In this document: in pieces, positions 12,060 through 26,500 of the stretch | Layout of the letters: each line of letters opens with the position of its first letter | Position numbering within the stretch: position 1 is the first letter of the stretch | The notes under the pieces: model-generated | What the model saw: the letters and a program-made list of their open reading frames with translations, nothing else | Database searches by the model: none | What the model was told of the DNA's origin: nothing | Translations under genes and position numbers: made by a program | Assembly: GCA_037157565.1 (NCBI GenBank) | Contig: JAZHRO010000014.1 | Coordinates: 105,059,501-105,123,500, forward strand | Reading direction: 5' to 3' | DNA: 64,000 nucleotides | DNA from: Thalassia testudinum | Taxonomy: Eukaryota; Streptophyta; Magnoliopsida; Alismatales; Hydrocharitaceae

Positions 12060-13560
12060 GCATTGGTTGCTACAGAGACACCGTCCACGTATCAATAGGC
12101 CTTGATCCAAAATGGCATCGAGCCATGGAGGATGAGATAGTTGCCCTTCAGACACGACACGTGAGAGCTTACTCCACTTCCAGCCAATGCCTGACTGGTA
12201 GGATCTCATTGGGCCTTTGCCCTAAAATACAACATTAATGGGTCTATTTCAAGGTACAAGGCTCAATTGGTGGCGAAGGGATTCACCTAGACATTTGGGG
12301 TGATCTTCTTCGATACTTTCTCCCCCATTGCTCACTAGTCGACAGTCCAAATTCTTATCTCTATTGTTGCCCACAATGATAGGATGCTTCACTAGCTTGA
12401 TGTGAAAAATGCCTATTTATATGACGATCTTCAAGGGGAGGTTTACATGCAACAGGCCCCTAGGTTCAAGGTTCTAGGGGAGTGTGTATACAGGCTAAAG
12501 AAGGCCATCTACAACCTTAAGCAGAATCCAAGAGCATAGCTCCAAAAGCTCTCAAAGGTGGTAAAGAAGATGGGTCTACAGTAATTTTCGTTAGACCATT
12601 CTCTATTTGTCAGGAAGACTAAGAGAGACATTATGGTCCTATTGGTCTATATTGATGATCTCATTATTACCAATCATAACAAAGTCGAAATAATTGAGGT
12701 CAAATGGTTTCTTAATAAGTAGATTGTTATGAAGGACTTGAGACAACTTTGATATTTTTTTGGTATAGAGGTGGCTAGAAGCAAGCAGGGAATTGTGTTA
12801 TCTCAGTGCAAGTATGCTTTAGATGTGCTTCAGGAGACAAGCATGCTGGGGTCCAAGCCAACTAATATTCCTATGGACCCCAAAGTGAATCTATATGACA
12901 ACAAGGCAAAGCCCATAGACAATCGAGCATACAGGCAACTTATAGGAAAATTATTGTATCTGACAATTACCCAACCACATATTGCTTTATCTATGAGCAA
13001 ATGAATCAGTTTATGGACAAACCAACCAAGCAACATTAGCAGATGGTTATGCAAGTGCTTAGATACCTGAAGATAGCACATAGGCCTGGGATACTCTTTT
13101 ATAAAGGATCTCCCATGACAATCGTTAGATATTTAGATGATGATTATGCAGGATGCCTGGCAGATAAAAAATCTACTATTAGGTTCTACACATTTGTGGT
13201 AGGGAATCTGGTTATCTGAAAGAGCAAGAAACAAGAAGTTGTGTCCAGATGCAGTGCAGAGTCAGAGTATGTAATTATAACCAAACAGCTACAAAGATGA
13301 TCTAAGATCACTATTACAGAATTTACACGTACAACCAGATGGCTACATATATTACCAACAATCACATGTTCCATGACTGTACTGAGTATGTTGAGGTGGA
13401 CTGCTACTACACCGAAGACTTGGTCCTGCATGGGATGTTGCGCACCACCTTTGTCGCATCTGAAGACCCGACAGCAAATTCATTTGCGAAGTCTCTTCCA
13501 TGTTCTGCTTTCGATAACTGTCGTTCCAAGCTGAATATAATTGACATCTATGATCCAACT
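12060..13560 (+). pseudogene. Copia reverse transcriptase and RNase H remnants
   Basis: The plus strand keeps recognisable reverse-transcriptase blocks: an AMEDEIVALQT start near 12120, YKAQLVAKGF near 12255, QLDVKNAYL near 12396, and the catalytic YIDDL at 12648-12662. The [10 protein letters not shown] block lies near 12945. RNase H follows with VVSRCSAESEY near 13240, and an open frame at 13339-13563 covers its C-terminus, ending in an SKLNIIDIYDPT-like tail. At least eight in-frame stops occur across the region. Confidence 0.85.
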
Positions 13561-13561
13561 T

Positions 13562-13731
13562 GAAGAAGAGTATTGAAATATCTCCTTCAATTTTTATTAG
13601 TTTCTATTTGTTTTGCTCTATTTGTTATTTCTATTTTCTATCTGAACATATGTTATTTTCCCAACACCTCTCTTCTATATAAAGAGGTGTAGGACTCTTT
13701 AGAATAATAGAGTGAAGCATTTTGTCCCACT
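13562..13731 (+). repeat. Polypurine tract and 3' LTR of the Copia element
   Basis: The tract GAAGAAGAG (13562-13570) precedes an LTR that starts TATTGA, where the 5' copy has TGTTGA, and ends CACT at 13731. Length and text match the 5' LTR. Confidence 0.8.
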
Positions 13732-14437
13732 AATAAAAAATCAAACAATTTTTTTTTTTTGCTGCTTTGTAATAAAACCAGAGAAAGTGGCTTCAAAATA
13801 GCATTCCTACCTATTTAAACAATTAAAAATGAAGACACTTTTAATTTTGCAGAATGGGAACATTTTTCCTTTATTCTTTCTCAGAAACTTCTAAACAAGT
13901 TTCTGGATACCAATAATCTAAGGTGTCTGAATGAACTCAAAATCCTCCTGAAATCCAGCTTTTTTCAATTGAGGAAAAAAGAACAAGAAGAAGATCCTGA
14001 AAGCCAGCTTCTTCACTATTTAAAACTCCAGGAATCAATGTTCATGCAAGGTCAAAAACTTATGTGATCCATAAGAAGCTTCCCGAAAATATTGTCCAAG
14101 AAATAACAAACTCGAGCAGATCAAGGATAACAAAGAATAGAGGAATCCAGCATTCTGGGTCGTCACAGCAGTAATAATCTGATATAACTTATATTTATAA
14201 GGATGACTTACCAAATATGGCAATTGTTTTTTTTTTAAGAAAAGCAAATATGGCAATTGTGAAATCTATATAAATATTATAAGTGTGCTAAACTGAAAAA
14301 TAATACACTGGTGTTCCAATTCACTACATTCCATAAACCAAACTTCAACTTCAAAATCAAGAACAATAAAGTTCGCAAGTTGCCAGGTATAACATGGTTA
14401 CATGATAAAGCAAGCTGACAAGGATAACTGCAGCAAG
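13732..14437 (-). other. 3' flank and probable 3' UTR of the host gene
   Basis: This AT-rich stretch follows the stop codon of the host gene on the minus strand. A possible poly(A) signal AATAAAG reads on the minus strand near 13869-13875, which would give a 3' UTR of roughly 0.55 kb. No other ORF or repeat is recognised. The Copia element begins directly beyond it. Confidence 0.45.
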
Positions 14438-14569
14438 TCATTGAGAAATGCATGCCTTATTGAGAGCATCAAAAACATTTTGAATGGAGGCCTCCTCTAC
14501 AAGAATAATCTTTTCTCTTGATTTTGAACCAGATCCAAGTGATACTTGTCTCCTTTTAACTCCTAAAAC
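14438..14569 (-). CDS. UPF0235 gene, exon 3
   Basis: On the minus strand a TGCAG acceptor (CAG at 14570-14572) precedes a frame starting V-L-G-V-K-R-R-Q and running 43 codons to TGA at 14438-14440. The acceptor is backed by a T-rich stretch. The sequence carries the SGSKSREK motif and C-terminal helix of the family. It is in phase with exon 2, which ends in LLDFIAS. Confidence 0.88.
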   Translation of the reverse strand, partial: VLGVKRRQVSLGSGSKSREKIILVEEASIQNVFDALNKACISQ

Positions 14570-17500
14570 CTGCACATTGAAGCATGTATATTGAATGAAA
14601 CAAAACAATGAAAATTTAGAGCCAATTTTGGCAAATTAACGCAAAGCAAAACATGAAAGTAAATGTGAAGAACAATAGCAACAAAGATCAGGTGGACAGG
14701 ACACTTTGATAAGAAGGGAGTTTCATTACACAGATTTGACTCTTGAAATCCTACAATCTATATATCTAACTATGATCAGACTTCTTTTTAATATGGTTTT
14801 GATTTCATATTTGTCTTAGTGCTTGTATCAACTATCAAGTTAATTGCGGAAGATTTCCTAGACCTTGACTAGTAGGCAATGCACTTTCACTGAACATGCA
14901 AGTACATTAATTTCTTCTATTGATGAGTGTAAACAGTGTAGTTTTCCTTCATGCTGTAGGACATTTTTTGAGAAGACAAGGATGACTCTTGGTGTCAGTA
15001 GACCTTGCAGTCCATACAGTCCATGCCCTCAAAGTCCCAAAAGCATTTTGGACAGCATTTCACACATTTGTCCGTTAGCCCTTAAAGGAGCATGAATCTC
15101 TGGAGCAAAATCACACAAAAGGGCCATAACACCTTTTCCACTTTCAATCTGAACATGACAGTTTACAATGAGGAATGGTCTTCCCTGAAACTACGCCTAA
15201 AGTCCTCTAAACAAAAAGCATCAGTCCAATCCAAGTAATTCCTGCTTTCGTTAAGATCTCCCTCAAAAAATTGCCAAAAGAAAGGTGATAGGTAGAATAT
15301 ATAAATTGACTTGTACAATTTCTGAAAAGCTCATCACCTCACCCTTCTCCAGTCACAAAAGTCAAGTGCACTTGAGTTGCACGTGGAAAACCAAAGATAA
15401 TGTCCAATTCTTTAGGTAAGAAATATCAATGGCATCTATTGCATTTTTTTTGAAAGGGGTATATATATTGAATTACAAATGCAATCACTGAGGAGTTGCA
15501 TTTTCCACCAGACAAACGGTAGGGCAAAGAAATTCAAGGTCAATAGTCCATGAATCACTCAGTATTCATTAATGTATTCATGATATTTCTTTTCCAGAGG
15601 GCAATGTATCCATTAATATATGAAAAAAGCTACAAATCAAAGGCTACCTGTGCTGAGGGCAAAGATAAAGCACGATCTGGATCCGGATGCATGTCATGCA
15701 TATTCCAAGCCTAATTTCACTTTTGAAGGATCCAAACTTTGGCCCAAATATATTACACACTGCTTTAGTTGGAGGCTCAGAAGACTGCTTCCTCAACGGT
15801 TCGATTGCTATGACGAGGTTCACATATGGGGAAGCCATTAAGTATGATGGGGCGATCATGAATCTTCAGGAGTTTGCAACACTGGTAGGGATGATGGCAT
15901 TCACTTCCACGATGGCGTTGACAGCAAGGAAATGGCTAACCCACTGCCGAGCAATGGCAATGAAGGTGAGATGGGAACCAACAGATCTACACTGGACAAT
16001 CCCAGCTAGGCCATATTAGTCATGGAGGTGCTTTTATTTCATTTATGATTGTTAGAGTGGTACTTGTTGGTGATGGTGGAGGCAATGACTTGGGATGTGG
16101 CATTGGTAATGGTGAATCAGTGATGGTGATGGAGGTAGTGCTGCAACTGCTACAAGTGCCACACTTGATGGTGGGGAGGGTAAAGGTGAGGATTATGAGT
16201 TTGGAGAAAGGTGAGGTGGCAGAAGCATTGTACCTTCCCAACAAGATACCTAATAATGGCCCACTACACACACAAGGCAATTCAAGTGTTCCCAACAAAT
16301 AATTGCCATGTGGCCATGATCACAACAACAATAGCACAGTACCCCTCAATCACATGGAGACCACGCAGCAAGGTAGGTATCGGACCATTCTTCTCTTATC
16401 TCGAATGGCAATCATCCTACTGTTGCCACCATCAAAATGCCTCGACACATCACCTCTGATAAACCCCTACCACTCTTCTCTACTCTCCATCTTCTCTCCC
16501 AGGTTTTTTCCACCACATATTGCCCCCACCATTCAACTAGGCATAAGATACATGCTTATTCAAGGGTAGTGGAGGACAACATATGTTTGAAATAGAAACT
16601 GAATATGCTACCGCTATTTTTTTAAAAAAGGAATATGCTAGCACAATTGAAATCTTTCATTTCAATAATGATCTCTAAGGTCACTCAAGAAGCTATCTAT
16701 TGAGAGTTAAGAAGTTCGTGGCCGTTGTCTTATTTGTCATGTTTTATGCTTTTTCTTATTTTATATAGAAGGCTCTGTACTTTTCCCACATGTCTATATA
16801 TTGAGATATAGGGTTACAGAGTAAGACATCTGACTCATTTCCTTTGACTTGGTATCAGAGTAGCAATCCTAGGCTAGTATTCTATACCTGCCTTGATTCC
16901 CACATCCCTATCTCACTTCCACCAAAACGTATCCTAGCCTTCGAGAGAGGGGCTTGGGCACTACCGCTTTTGCCAATAGGCCTTCCAACTGACCTATGGC
17001 CCCTCCCGTGACCGGTGGCAGCACCAATTCCCTGCCACTAGCCGATCTTCTCCCTCTCAAGCGAAGCACCATAGCAAAGAAGGCTCAGATCCTCTCTCTT
17101 GGTCTATCAGAGCCCCTTCGTCTTTGATGATCTCTCATTGCACCAGCTTGTAGCCTCCTTGCAGCGCCGCCAAGCCTCCCTATGCAGCTCAACAACATTG
17201 CCAAGGCCCGCAACGCCAACTTCTAGCACTGCTTGACGGTTGCACCACCTCCAGCAGTGTCGCCTTTAGCCCTATCGATGCCACCTAGCCCTAGCGACAT
17301 CGCCTAGGGGTTGTTTTGCCTCTAGTTGCATCACCCAGTGCTTGCTAGTGCCTCCCTTGTTCATGTAGCATCAATAGCAAGGTCTGCTCTAATCCCTACA
17401 GTGTCTCCCTAAACTACCTAATGGACTGTGTGCGCTGTATTCACTGCTACCCAGGCCTTTGCAATTCACTTCACAAGAGGTGATTTTTTTTTTTTTCACA

Positions 17501-20500
17501 AGAAGTAGGTGAATACATCTTATGTATCTGATGTTCTGTACTTAGATCCCATATTCTATTATTAGTTCAAACCCTCGATAAAGAGACGATGGCAACTAAA
17601 ATCTCTATTAAGGCAACATCAGAGCATGTTTCAGAGATAGGGCCTTATAAGAGCCCTTTCTTTGGTCCCATGGTGAAATTAGATGAAACCAATTATGCAC
17701 AATGGTCGCAGACCTTCCTTATGACAATGGAGGTTCATGACAAGGAGCACATGTTGCTACAACCAAAGCTTGAGGAGAAGAGTGGCAAGAACACCACATG
17801 GAAGGATAATGCCATGCTCCATGCATAGATCATGAACTCTATCATCCTCAGGATAAGGGATGAGGTCATGTACTAAAAGATGGCTAAGGTGATGTAAAAC
17901 AATCTGCAAGATACCAACACATACAAGAACTCCAACCAAGTGTACCAAAAATATAGTAAGATGCCACACCTCCTACAGGAAGGTCTTACTCTTTCTCAGT
18001 ATTACTTGGCTCTTAAGGCTTTATTTGAGAAATATAATGCATGTTGCCCTATCTAGACCTATGATACATAGAGGGCTTATCACAAGGAAGTTGCAGTTCT
18101 ACAGCTTCTAGATAGGTTGGGCCTAGAGTATTCGGCTACTCTCTCTTAGATGCTTACCCCGACCGAGCTTCCTCGCTTAGAGGAAGCATACAGCAAAATG
18201 AGTCGCATCTCTGTCTCTCTCACTTCTAAGGATTGCTGGTAGGAGTCATGAACGTGGTGCACTCTATACCCAATGGAGGGGGAGAGGGCGTGGTGCTTAG
18301 GGTAGAGGACATCCATCCTGCACCTACTGTGGAAAACTTGACCATACTAAGAGCAATTGTTGGACCAAGCATGGATGCCCACCATCTGCCAATCAAGCTA
18401 TCACTACAACAGATCAACCTATAGAGATGGTCTCAATACCTACATCTGATTACGATGAGCTTCTTCAACAACTCTCCCAGCTCTTTCTTAGGATACCTCA
18501 TCCACTTTTAACACTACTGCATTTGTCACATCTTTAAGTATACTGCTTACACTTGCTACACAAGCTGATGAGCTTTATGACACAGGCTAGTAGATTATGG
18601 GGAGTCATGCCAACTAAGTGGAGATGGACGACATTTCTACCATCTTTGCTCAATTCCTCCAAGGCCTACATTATAACTGGCATATATAGGTGGCAAATGA
18701 GAGGCATTCTCCCATCACTAGCCAAGGGGAGGCTACCGTTGCCCCTAACATGAGATTAACTGACATTTTTCTTGTTCTTTATTTTCCAATTAATTTGCTT
18801 TCGGTCAACAGCAGGGTAAGACATGTCACCGATATGTCAATATCGACGCTCCAAGAGATATCGACGCCCCTTGCCATATCTTTTTCCATGATGTCGATTG
18901 ATATGTCGTCGATATTGAGGGATATCGGTGACATCGCTGATGTATCACTAACATGTCTTTCCTTTAAAAAAAATATTTCCTTGTATGTGTAAGTAATTCC
19001 TAATTTATAAAGATTCTGAGGAGTTGTCATCATGAGGCAATGTTGTAAACAGTGAACCTATGGGCAACAACATGCTATATATTTAAAATCACATGCTTCA
19101 AATCTAATTTAGTTGATGATGGTGATACAAAGTAGAAGTAGAAGCCTATACATCAAGTCTCAAGATCCTTCTCTTTGATGCGATTTGTGAAAATCATGAC
19201 AAACAAAGACTACAGATATCCATTGTGATGCAACCTACCTAAATACTCTCTCATCCTCCAAAAAAATAAACGAAGGAATCATCCTAAAGTTACAACTATA
19301 TTAATGACATCTTAGAAATTTAGAAGATATAACCTTGTGTCATGGTTATTTACATCTGCATTGAGATCTTCAATATTGGGGATTCTTCTTTGATATGGAT
19401 GGGTATGAAAAAGGTGAAATTACATACACCACATGAACTTTAAAATTGTATATGGTTGCTTTGTGTCTTTTCTTTTGAATGTTATGACTCTATCAATATG
19501 TCAATACCTATCTCAGTAGCATGTTTTTATTATATTTTCATTCAAAATATATAATTTTGATCTTCTAGTCATTTCTTCATGCATGTAATAGTTATGAAAA
19601 TGTTAATTTTCATAAAATTTGTGATATTTTGGGATATTTAGGACCTTTTTGAGTGATTTTCCCAAAATTCACTGATATTAGCAACATATTCCCGACATAT
19701 CCCCAGCATATCCCCTTTTCAACTTATCAATACAACATCAATATAGACATTTTTAAAACCTTGACTCAACAAAACTACTAAAGAACTTAATTGTCAGCAG
19801 TCACGCATACTTTTCAGGATATCCTAACAATGAGGGCAATTGGTGGCGACTATGAAGAGGGGGAGTCTATCGCTTGTTCCAATCACCTTTTGTTGCAGCA
19901 AGTGTTGGTGGCGTTACTTTGTCTGTTGGATCTCCTCTTCAATGACATCTTTGTCTAGGCCACCTCTCTCTAGAGTTTAAACAAGCTTCGTTTCATCATC
20001 CCTTAAATATCCCCCAATAACACCATGCTGCTTGTCAACTCAAGAAGCATCACTGGGGCACTTATTCTACTAGTCAAAGTCCTAGGTCACAGGAGTTATT
20101 TTAGTTGGCTCATGTTGATGTCTAGGATCCTCGTCGTGTTCTTCATAGGATGGGTCATTGGTACTATCTTGTTATTATTGATGATTTTTCCATATTATCT
20201 TAGGTCTTTCTTTTGAAACAAAAGTCAAGTGTTAGTTCTATTATGCAAAACTTTGTGTTGAAAATAAAGACTCGATTTGATGCCATGGTAAAAATTATTC
20301 GTCCTAGCAATAGTTTTTGTACTCAACACCTATGAGATTTATACAAGTCTTAAGATATTATTCACCAAACCACTTGCCCTTGTACATCTTAATAGAACGA
20401 AATTGCAAAGTGCAAGCATCTCCATCTCTTGCATGTTGGTAGGACTTTGTTAATCCATAACAATGTGCCTTCTACCTATTGTGGTAATGCGGTGCTAACC

Positions 20501-23500
20501 GCTTGTTATCTTATCAACCACATGCCTTCATCCGTCATTCATAAGCAAATTCCCTTGTAGATTCTATATCCCAAAGGAAATTTGTTGCATGTTCCACCTT
20601 GTGTTTTTGGGTGTGTTGCTTTTGTTCACACCTTCACTCTTGGCCGTGACAAATTAACCCCCTTAGTCTGTCAAGTATGTCCTTTTAAGGTATTCACGTA
20701 CCTAGAACGGGTATCGTTGCTATGATTCTATTAATCAGTGTCACTATGTTAGTGTAGATGTAACCTTTCACAAGTCTGTACCTTCACTATTGGAAGCCAT
20801 GTTCATGATATTTCTGATGCGACACCTTTGCCTATTCCTCCTACTCCTTTGGAGCCCATTCCCATCTCTGAGCCAATCAAGTTTCGTGATCCTCCTTGTG
20901 TACAAACTTAGTCCTCCCCCCTCTGAGCCGACACCAACCCTGCCTCAGGTGAGCACATTTGTTTTACAAGTTGATGATCTGGTGCCTAGTGATGCTATAG
21001 GTACTCAATAGGTGGATGATAATACACCTCATCCAGTACCAATCAGAGCCCTGCTTTCTAAGCCCTACTGGGTTCATAGGTAAAGAAAGGGTTCATCATC
21101 GCTAAATAGTTTCCGTGTTCAGTATAGTTTGCATGACGTCATCATCATGATTAATGCATTAATTACCATGTCATCCAATACTGACCATGGCCTTAGGGTT
21201 CCTCTTAACCTCTTCATTGTTTTCTTTTTATCTTATTGCAACTTAACACCTTCCCAACTTAGTTTAAACTACTGGCTATAGTTGTTTGCCTTCATCTAAA
21301 CATTCACCCCTAATTAATGCTCTTCTACCTACTTTTTGGCCTTATGCCTCTTAAAGTTAAAAAAGGGAAGCCTCCCTCCATGACGTATACCATGTACAAT
21401 AGGTGGAGTATAGGATGGTCGATCTTCTAGATAGCTTAAATGATCAGGATCGCCATTTTTTCTTGATTGTCCCCAATTCTTGGCAAGGTCCACCTCCTAA
21501 AAACAATCCACCGTCCCTTGGTCTACTAGATCCATTTGACCAGCCAAATGCTGACCGAATTGTAAACTTTGACGTCGTCTCTCGGGTTAACCTTAAGCAG
21601 AAGGTCTTGAAGGTGCTTTCTTGGGTGTCGAGATCTTATCCAACGCCAAGTCTAGGGGCTTAGAGGGTAATTAGTTGTTTCATCGTTTTGTATACTTACG
21701 TGGCTCTTATTGTCTGCAACTTTTGGTGTGCTTTCGAAGCCAAACTTCAAAAAGGAGGGGCCACAGCAAAGTGAGAACTTCTCATGGCAGTAGGAGACTC
21801 CAAAAGCCGGAGGGAGGAACATCCCTACCAATCAATGAGGACAAGTAGGGTTAAAGAATCTCCGTCTTCCCAATCTTCACACAGGAGTGGCTAACACAAG
21901 GTGTGGGCAGAAAAAGAGAGAATCCCTCCAGAGTCACCCCCCCTCCCCCCACAAGACCGTCTGAAAAAATAAAAGGACCTCAGATGGGCCACACTCCTTT
22001 CGAAGGCAAGCAACCACAAAAAGTGTGGAAAGTTGGGACAGTACATCCCCCCCGAAGACACCAAGTCGTGTCCTCCAACTCAGGCAATGCAATGCAGCAG
22101 CTTGTCCCCTCACCACTTTAAATGTCTTCACCGCCTGCCTACTCAACTCAGTTTCTAAAAGAAAGTCAAGTACTAAGCCCTAAGCAGGCAACCTTTCCAT
22201 TCCCCTCCCCTTTGATTGCTACAACCAGTCACCTAGGATCGCACGAGCAGTCAAAGATTTCTAAAATTCCTCTCATCTAGCATCGACATGAATTTAACGG
22301 TCAGCAACCCCTCATAGGGGTATCGATGTTGAAGGAAGCGACGAGAGAGGAGCAAGCACCTCGTGAGCACACTCGAACTCCTCCTACCTCAACCATCGAG
22401 CCAATGGGGGAGTGATATCCCTTGATGGAGGAGCTTGAGAGAGAGGCAGACGAAGCGGCAATTCTTTGCGATATTGCCTAACACCACATCCGCCAAGAGG
22501 GCAAAGCTCCTTAAGAGGGCTCAAGCATCTCATGAGAAAATACTCCTACCCACTCAGACGAGGAAGGTGCCAATCCAGCAAGCGACTAAAATGCCCCTAC
22601 ATACCTTCAATTGGGTCAAGCCAACTACGGAGCAATCCATACGAAACTTGCTCCTAGCTGGTATTAACTGGCAATTTTGCCTTGCACTCTATCACGTATG
22701 TGGAATATTTATCAATTCTGCCTTTGTGTGGTAAGGTTCACTTTTTCACACAATGCACTTCCATGGTTAATACAGAATATTGACATGCAAGCTATTCACT
22801 CTCCAGGTGGAAATAGTCGGACACACATCCTTTTTGGGGACCACGTCTCCCGACATACTATTTCAAAACCATTAGAGCATTCCTAATGCTTTTTTGTCAA
22901 ACAGGCAGCAGGTTAGGCAGAGGCTACCTTAACGAACATAAGAGATATGTCGCGTAAGAGCATAATCGAGTGAATCTGAAATCCCTTCGAAAGCCAGTGG
23001 AAAAGAATGATCGGTACATGATGAAAATCCATACCACCTTCGAGGGGCATCTAAAGAAAATGACGACCCTAAAGAAGCGCCTAGTGGCCGCCTCCTAGAA
23101 GGCCTCAATCTCTAAGGAGGAATGGGATCTCTTCTAAGCTAGGAAGAGGTATGCCTTTGAGGCCATGAAGAAGCGATGGTGGAGGAATCTGCATGATCCA
23201 GTGTGTTACATGAGATGGGGGAGAAAACCCAGTTGGCTCTTACGAACGTTGAGCAATTGAGGTGATGGTGCGTCATTTGATGTACGACTTAGACATCATG
23301 ACCAAGTACGTTGAGGAAGAGTCCCAAAAATTGTATGACTTAAAGAAAGAAAGATGGCGGGAGATGAGGCCTCAAGCAATAATGAAATTATTCGTTGAGG
23401 AACCCTCCATGGAAGAGAGTTGCCAAATGGTAACGGAGAACCTTAGTAAGCACACTCTGGCAGCTGCTCAATCCATCTTGGGAGGATAGACTTCACTAGA

Positions 23501-26500
23501 GAATTACCTTGGTCATTCCAAGCCTTCAGCCACGAATATGATCGACAAACTAAGGAAAATTTGATCAAGGATCGAAATCCAATCCCACCAATGCCAGATG
23601 AAGAAACTCCTATCCTCATCCCTTAAAAGGGAGGCAACCTGATGAAGGCAGATCTAAAGAGGGAGAGCCAACGCAGGAAAAACCTGACTGAAGAGCCAAC
23701 AAATCGAGGTTTGGCAAAGGAACCAGCAAAAGAATGTCCGACTAAGGAAGCCAGAAAGCCTACTGTTGGAGTAGAGGAAACAACAATAAAGTTGATGCTC
23801 TGCCACCTCCAACCAAAGCCCAAGGAACTCCAATCATTTGAAGAGGAAACTTCTAACACCTCTCGCCTTATTTCATAAGAGCAATCATGTTCTATGTGCT
23901 CCTTCTTTGCTCTTTTCTTCCTTTTTTACATGCAAGGTGTTTTTCCCTTTTCGTACTTGTACTCCTTGAAAATCAATGAAGGGGATTCTCGTTTATTTGA
24001 AGTAAAATGTTTACTCTTTCGGCTATCAAAACATTACAATAATAAGTAACAAACACTTAGTTGAAATACGAACATAAATTAGTGGCATGCTAAGTCCTTG
24101 GGATTTGACATCCATCTAACGTTTGAAATTTGCAAGTTCAACATAACTTGCCAAAGTTACCTTATAAGGACCTTCCCAAGTTGAGGCTAACTTTCCGCCT
24201 ATTTCAACCAAATTAGATGCCTCAATCAACATAACCACAAGATCACCTTCTTGGAATTTCCTCTTCTAGACTCGCCTATTGTAGCTTGTGGCTACCACCT
24301 TGTGAAGAATTGAGGAGAGTAGCGTGGTTCTTAAATGCATGAAACACCCACGCGTAGAGAGATGATCACCGAGCTATTACTATTCACATTGAACAGTACA
24401 TGTACTATTCACGTGAAAAGAAAACACATTAAAGGAGAGGAAAGGTGGAGTCTTCTTGTTGTTGAAAGAAATAATTTATTAAGTCAAGAATAAATGAAAA
24501 TGATGGTCTCCTTTTAAAGAGATCACCTCTTTTAAACATAGTAAATGAGATAATTCTCTTTCTAAATTAGGATCCAGTAAACCTATTTCTAATTTACTAA
24601 AATTTGCCACATTTGGCAACAAACTAACTTAGCAATTGGCATGCAAGCCAATTATTCCTTAGGAGCCACTAACATAAGGAATAATATGGATAACTGTCAT
24701 TTCCCTTTTCAAAAAAGAAAAAACATATTCCTACGGCCTTGCGGCCAACTCCTATGCCACGATGTGGCGTACTATAATGCCACGTGGACTGTCCACGTGG
24801 CAGTCCACATGACACTTTATTCTCCATACACTCCCACAAGTGGAAGCCAGAGAGAGTGAAGACTTGCATGATTTTTTTTTTCTTTTTCTGAACTTTTGTT
24901 AGACTATCCACATCCATTTATGTTCCCGGATCTTCTTCTTAGAGGCATCCTTAGTCTCGAGCATCTCTTCCAATAGCATGTGTAACCTATCTTGTCCACC
25001 TACAGAGATCTTGAATGCCCTTGCCCAGAGGTTGTAGTTTGAAGTGCCTTGGAGCTTGATAGTTGTGCCCTAAACGAGCACCTTTGCCTCTCCAGCTATG
25101 ATTTGTGCTTCGACTTCCTACATCCTCGCCTTCAAGAAGCAAGATCTTGTCTCTACTTCTATGCTCTACATAAGTAGCTAGAAGCGTGAGAGACGAATCT
25201 CTACAAGAATCTTCTTGACTCCTTGGGCCTTGCATAAGGCACCTTCGGTCCTTCAAGGAGTTTTTGAGATAACTCCTACCTCAGGTGAAAATGACATGAA
25301 CTACGAAGCCTTGTTAGCACATGTTGAGTTCACGTTCTCCTTCTTTCTCCTCTTGATCCAAAGGAGGATCGTAAGGTGGTGGTGGAAGTTGATCGGTTAC
25401 ATCCTCCCTCTTTAGCACTGACCTCCTCTTTGAGCACGTGCTCCTAAGATGTTTGCATCCTCTACAGTGAAGACACGACAGGATCTCAGCAATCCCGAGC
25501 AAAGTGGCCCCTCTTACAACACTTGCAGCAAACCAGATCACAAGAGCGATGGGGGTAATCACCCCCTATCAACCCCCCCTCCCCCCACTCCATTCTCTCA
25601 TGACTCTCATTCCCCTTTCGCGACACTTGTAGCATCATATAAGGCCTTTTGCACTTAAAAATTGGACCTTGAAGTGGTCTAGGTAGGAACAGGACTTGCC
25701 CTTCCATTGCCTAACCTCGAGCAACCTCTCGACATTATCCCTAACCCTCTGTTGGCTAGCGAAATACTGGGAGAATTTATTAGGCAACTCTTAGAAGTAG
25801 GAGATTTGACTTGTCAGTAGCTCATTAAATCATTCATGGGCCATGTTGACAAGTAGAACAGGAACACACGGCAAAGTATCCCGTCTAGGCACCTATGAAC
25901 CATCATCATTTGCCAGTAGTTGTCGACAAAACTATTTAGGTCAAAGGTGTCGTCATACTGAGGGAGAGTAGGATGCTTGAACTTCTCAGGAAGCGGTGCG
26001 TTCATCACTTCCTCAATGAAGGGGTATGTGGTTATGTACGCCCAAGGGCAAATGCCCCTCATCACCTACATGACTTGGCAAACTATCTCCAAGAGGGAGT
26101 CACCTCCACTAGGCTGTAGAGCTCAGGCTCCTGACTGCTCCTTAAAATCACATGAGTGGCGGAGCCTACAAGACTTCACCTTCGTAAATCCTAATTTCCC
26201 ACATGAATTGTTCTATTTGCTTGCGAAGTTGGGAATTCTCCTCGACCATTCGACGCCATTGTGCTTGTTCGTCCGCTTAATTGGAAGCCAAAGGTGAATT
26301 TTGTGACTTAGCCTCCTTACCCTTGCGCACATCGCAAAGATGGCCCATACTTGCTTTTTATTCCACTTGAAGGTTGGAGAAATAATTAAGATGCTCTTGT
26401 TTCTCTTCTTGGACCTCCCTTAAAGGGCCCATGAGAGGTTTGTCTTTAGGGATGATATCTTTGTCCTGATGGTTGTCACCCTTCTCCATTTATTGTCAGC

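Larger units (their letters stand above)
8821..13731 (+). mobile_element. Short-LTR Copia retrotransposon, complete layout but degenerate
   Basis: The element has two LTRs of about 160 bp (8821-8977 and 13571-13731), a perfect TGGTATCAGAGC primer-binding site, gag, protease, integrase, reverse transcriptase and RNase H in Copia order, and a purine tract before the 3' LTR. The flanks AATAC (8816-8820) and AATAA (13732-13736) match at four of five bases, consistent with an aged target-site duplication. Coding frames carry many stops and shifts. The very short LTRs recall Ale/Retrofit-like lineages, but I have not assigned a lineage. It lies just downstream of the host gene's last exon. Confidence 0.9.
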
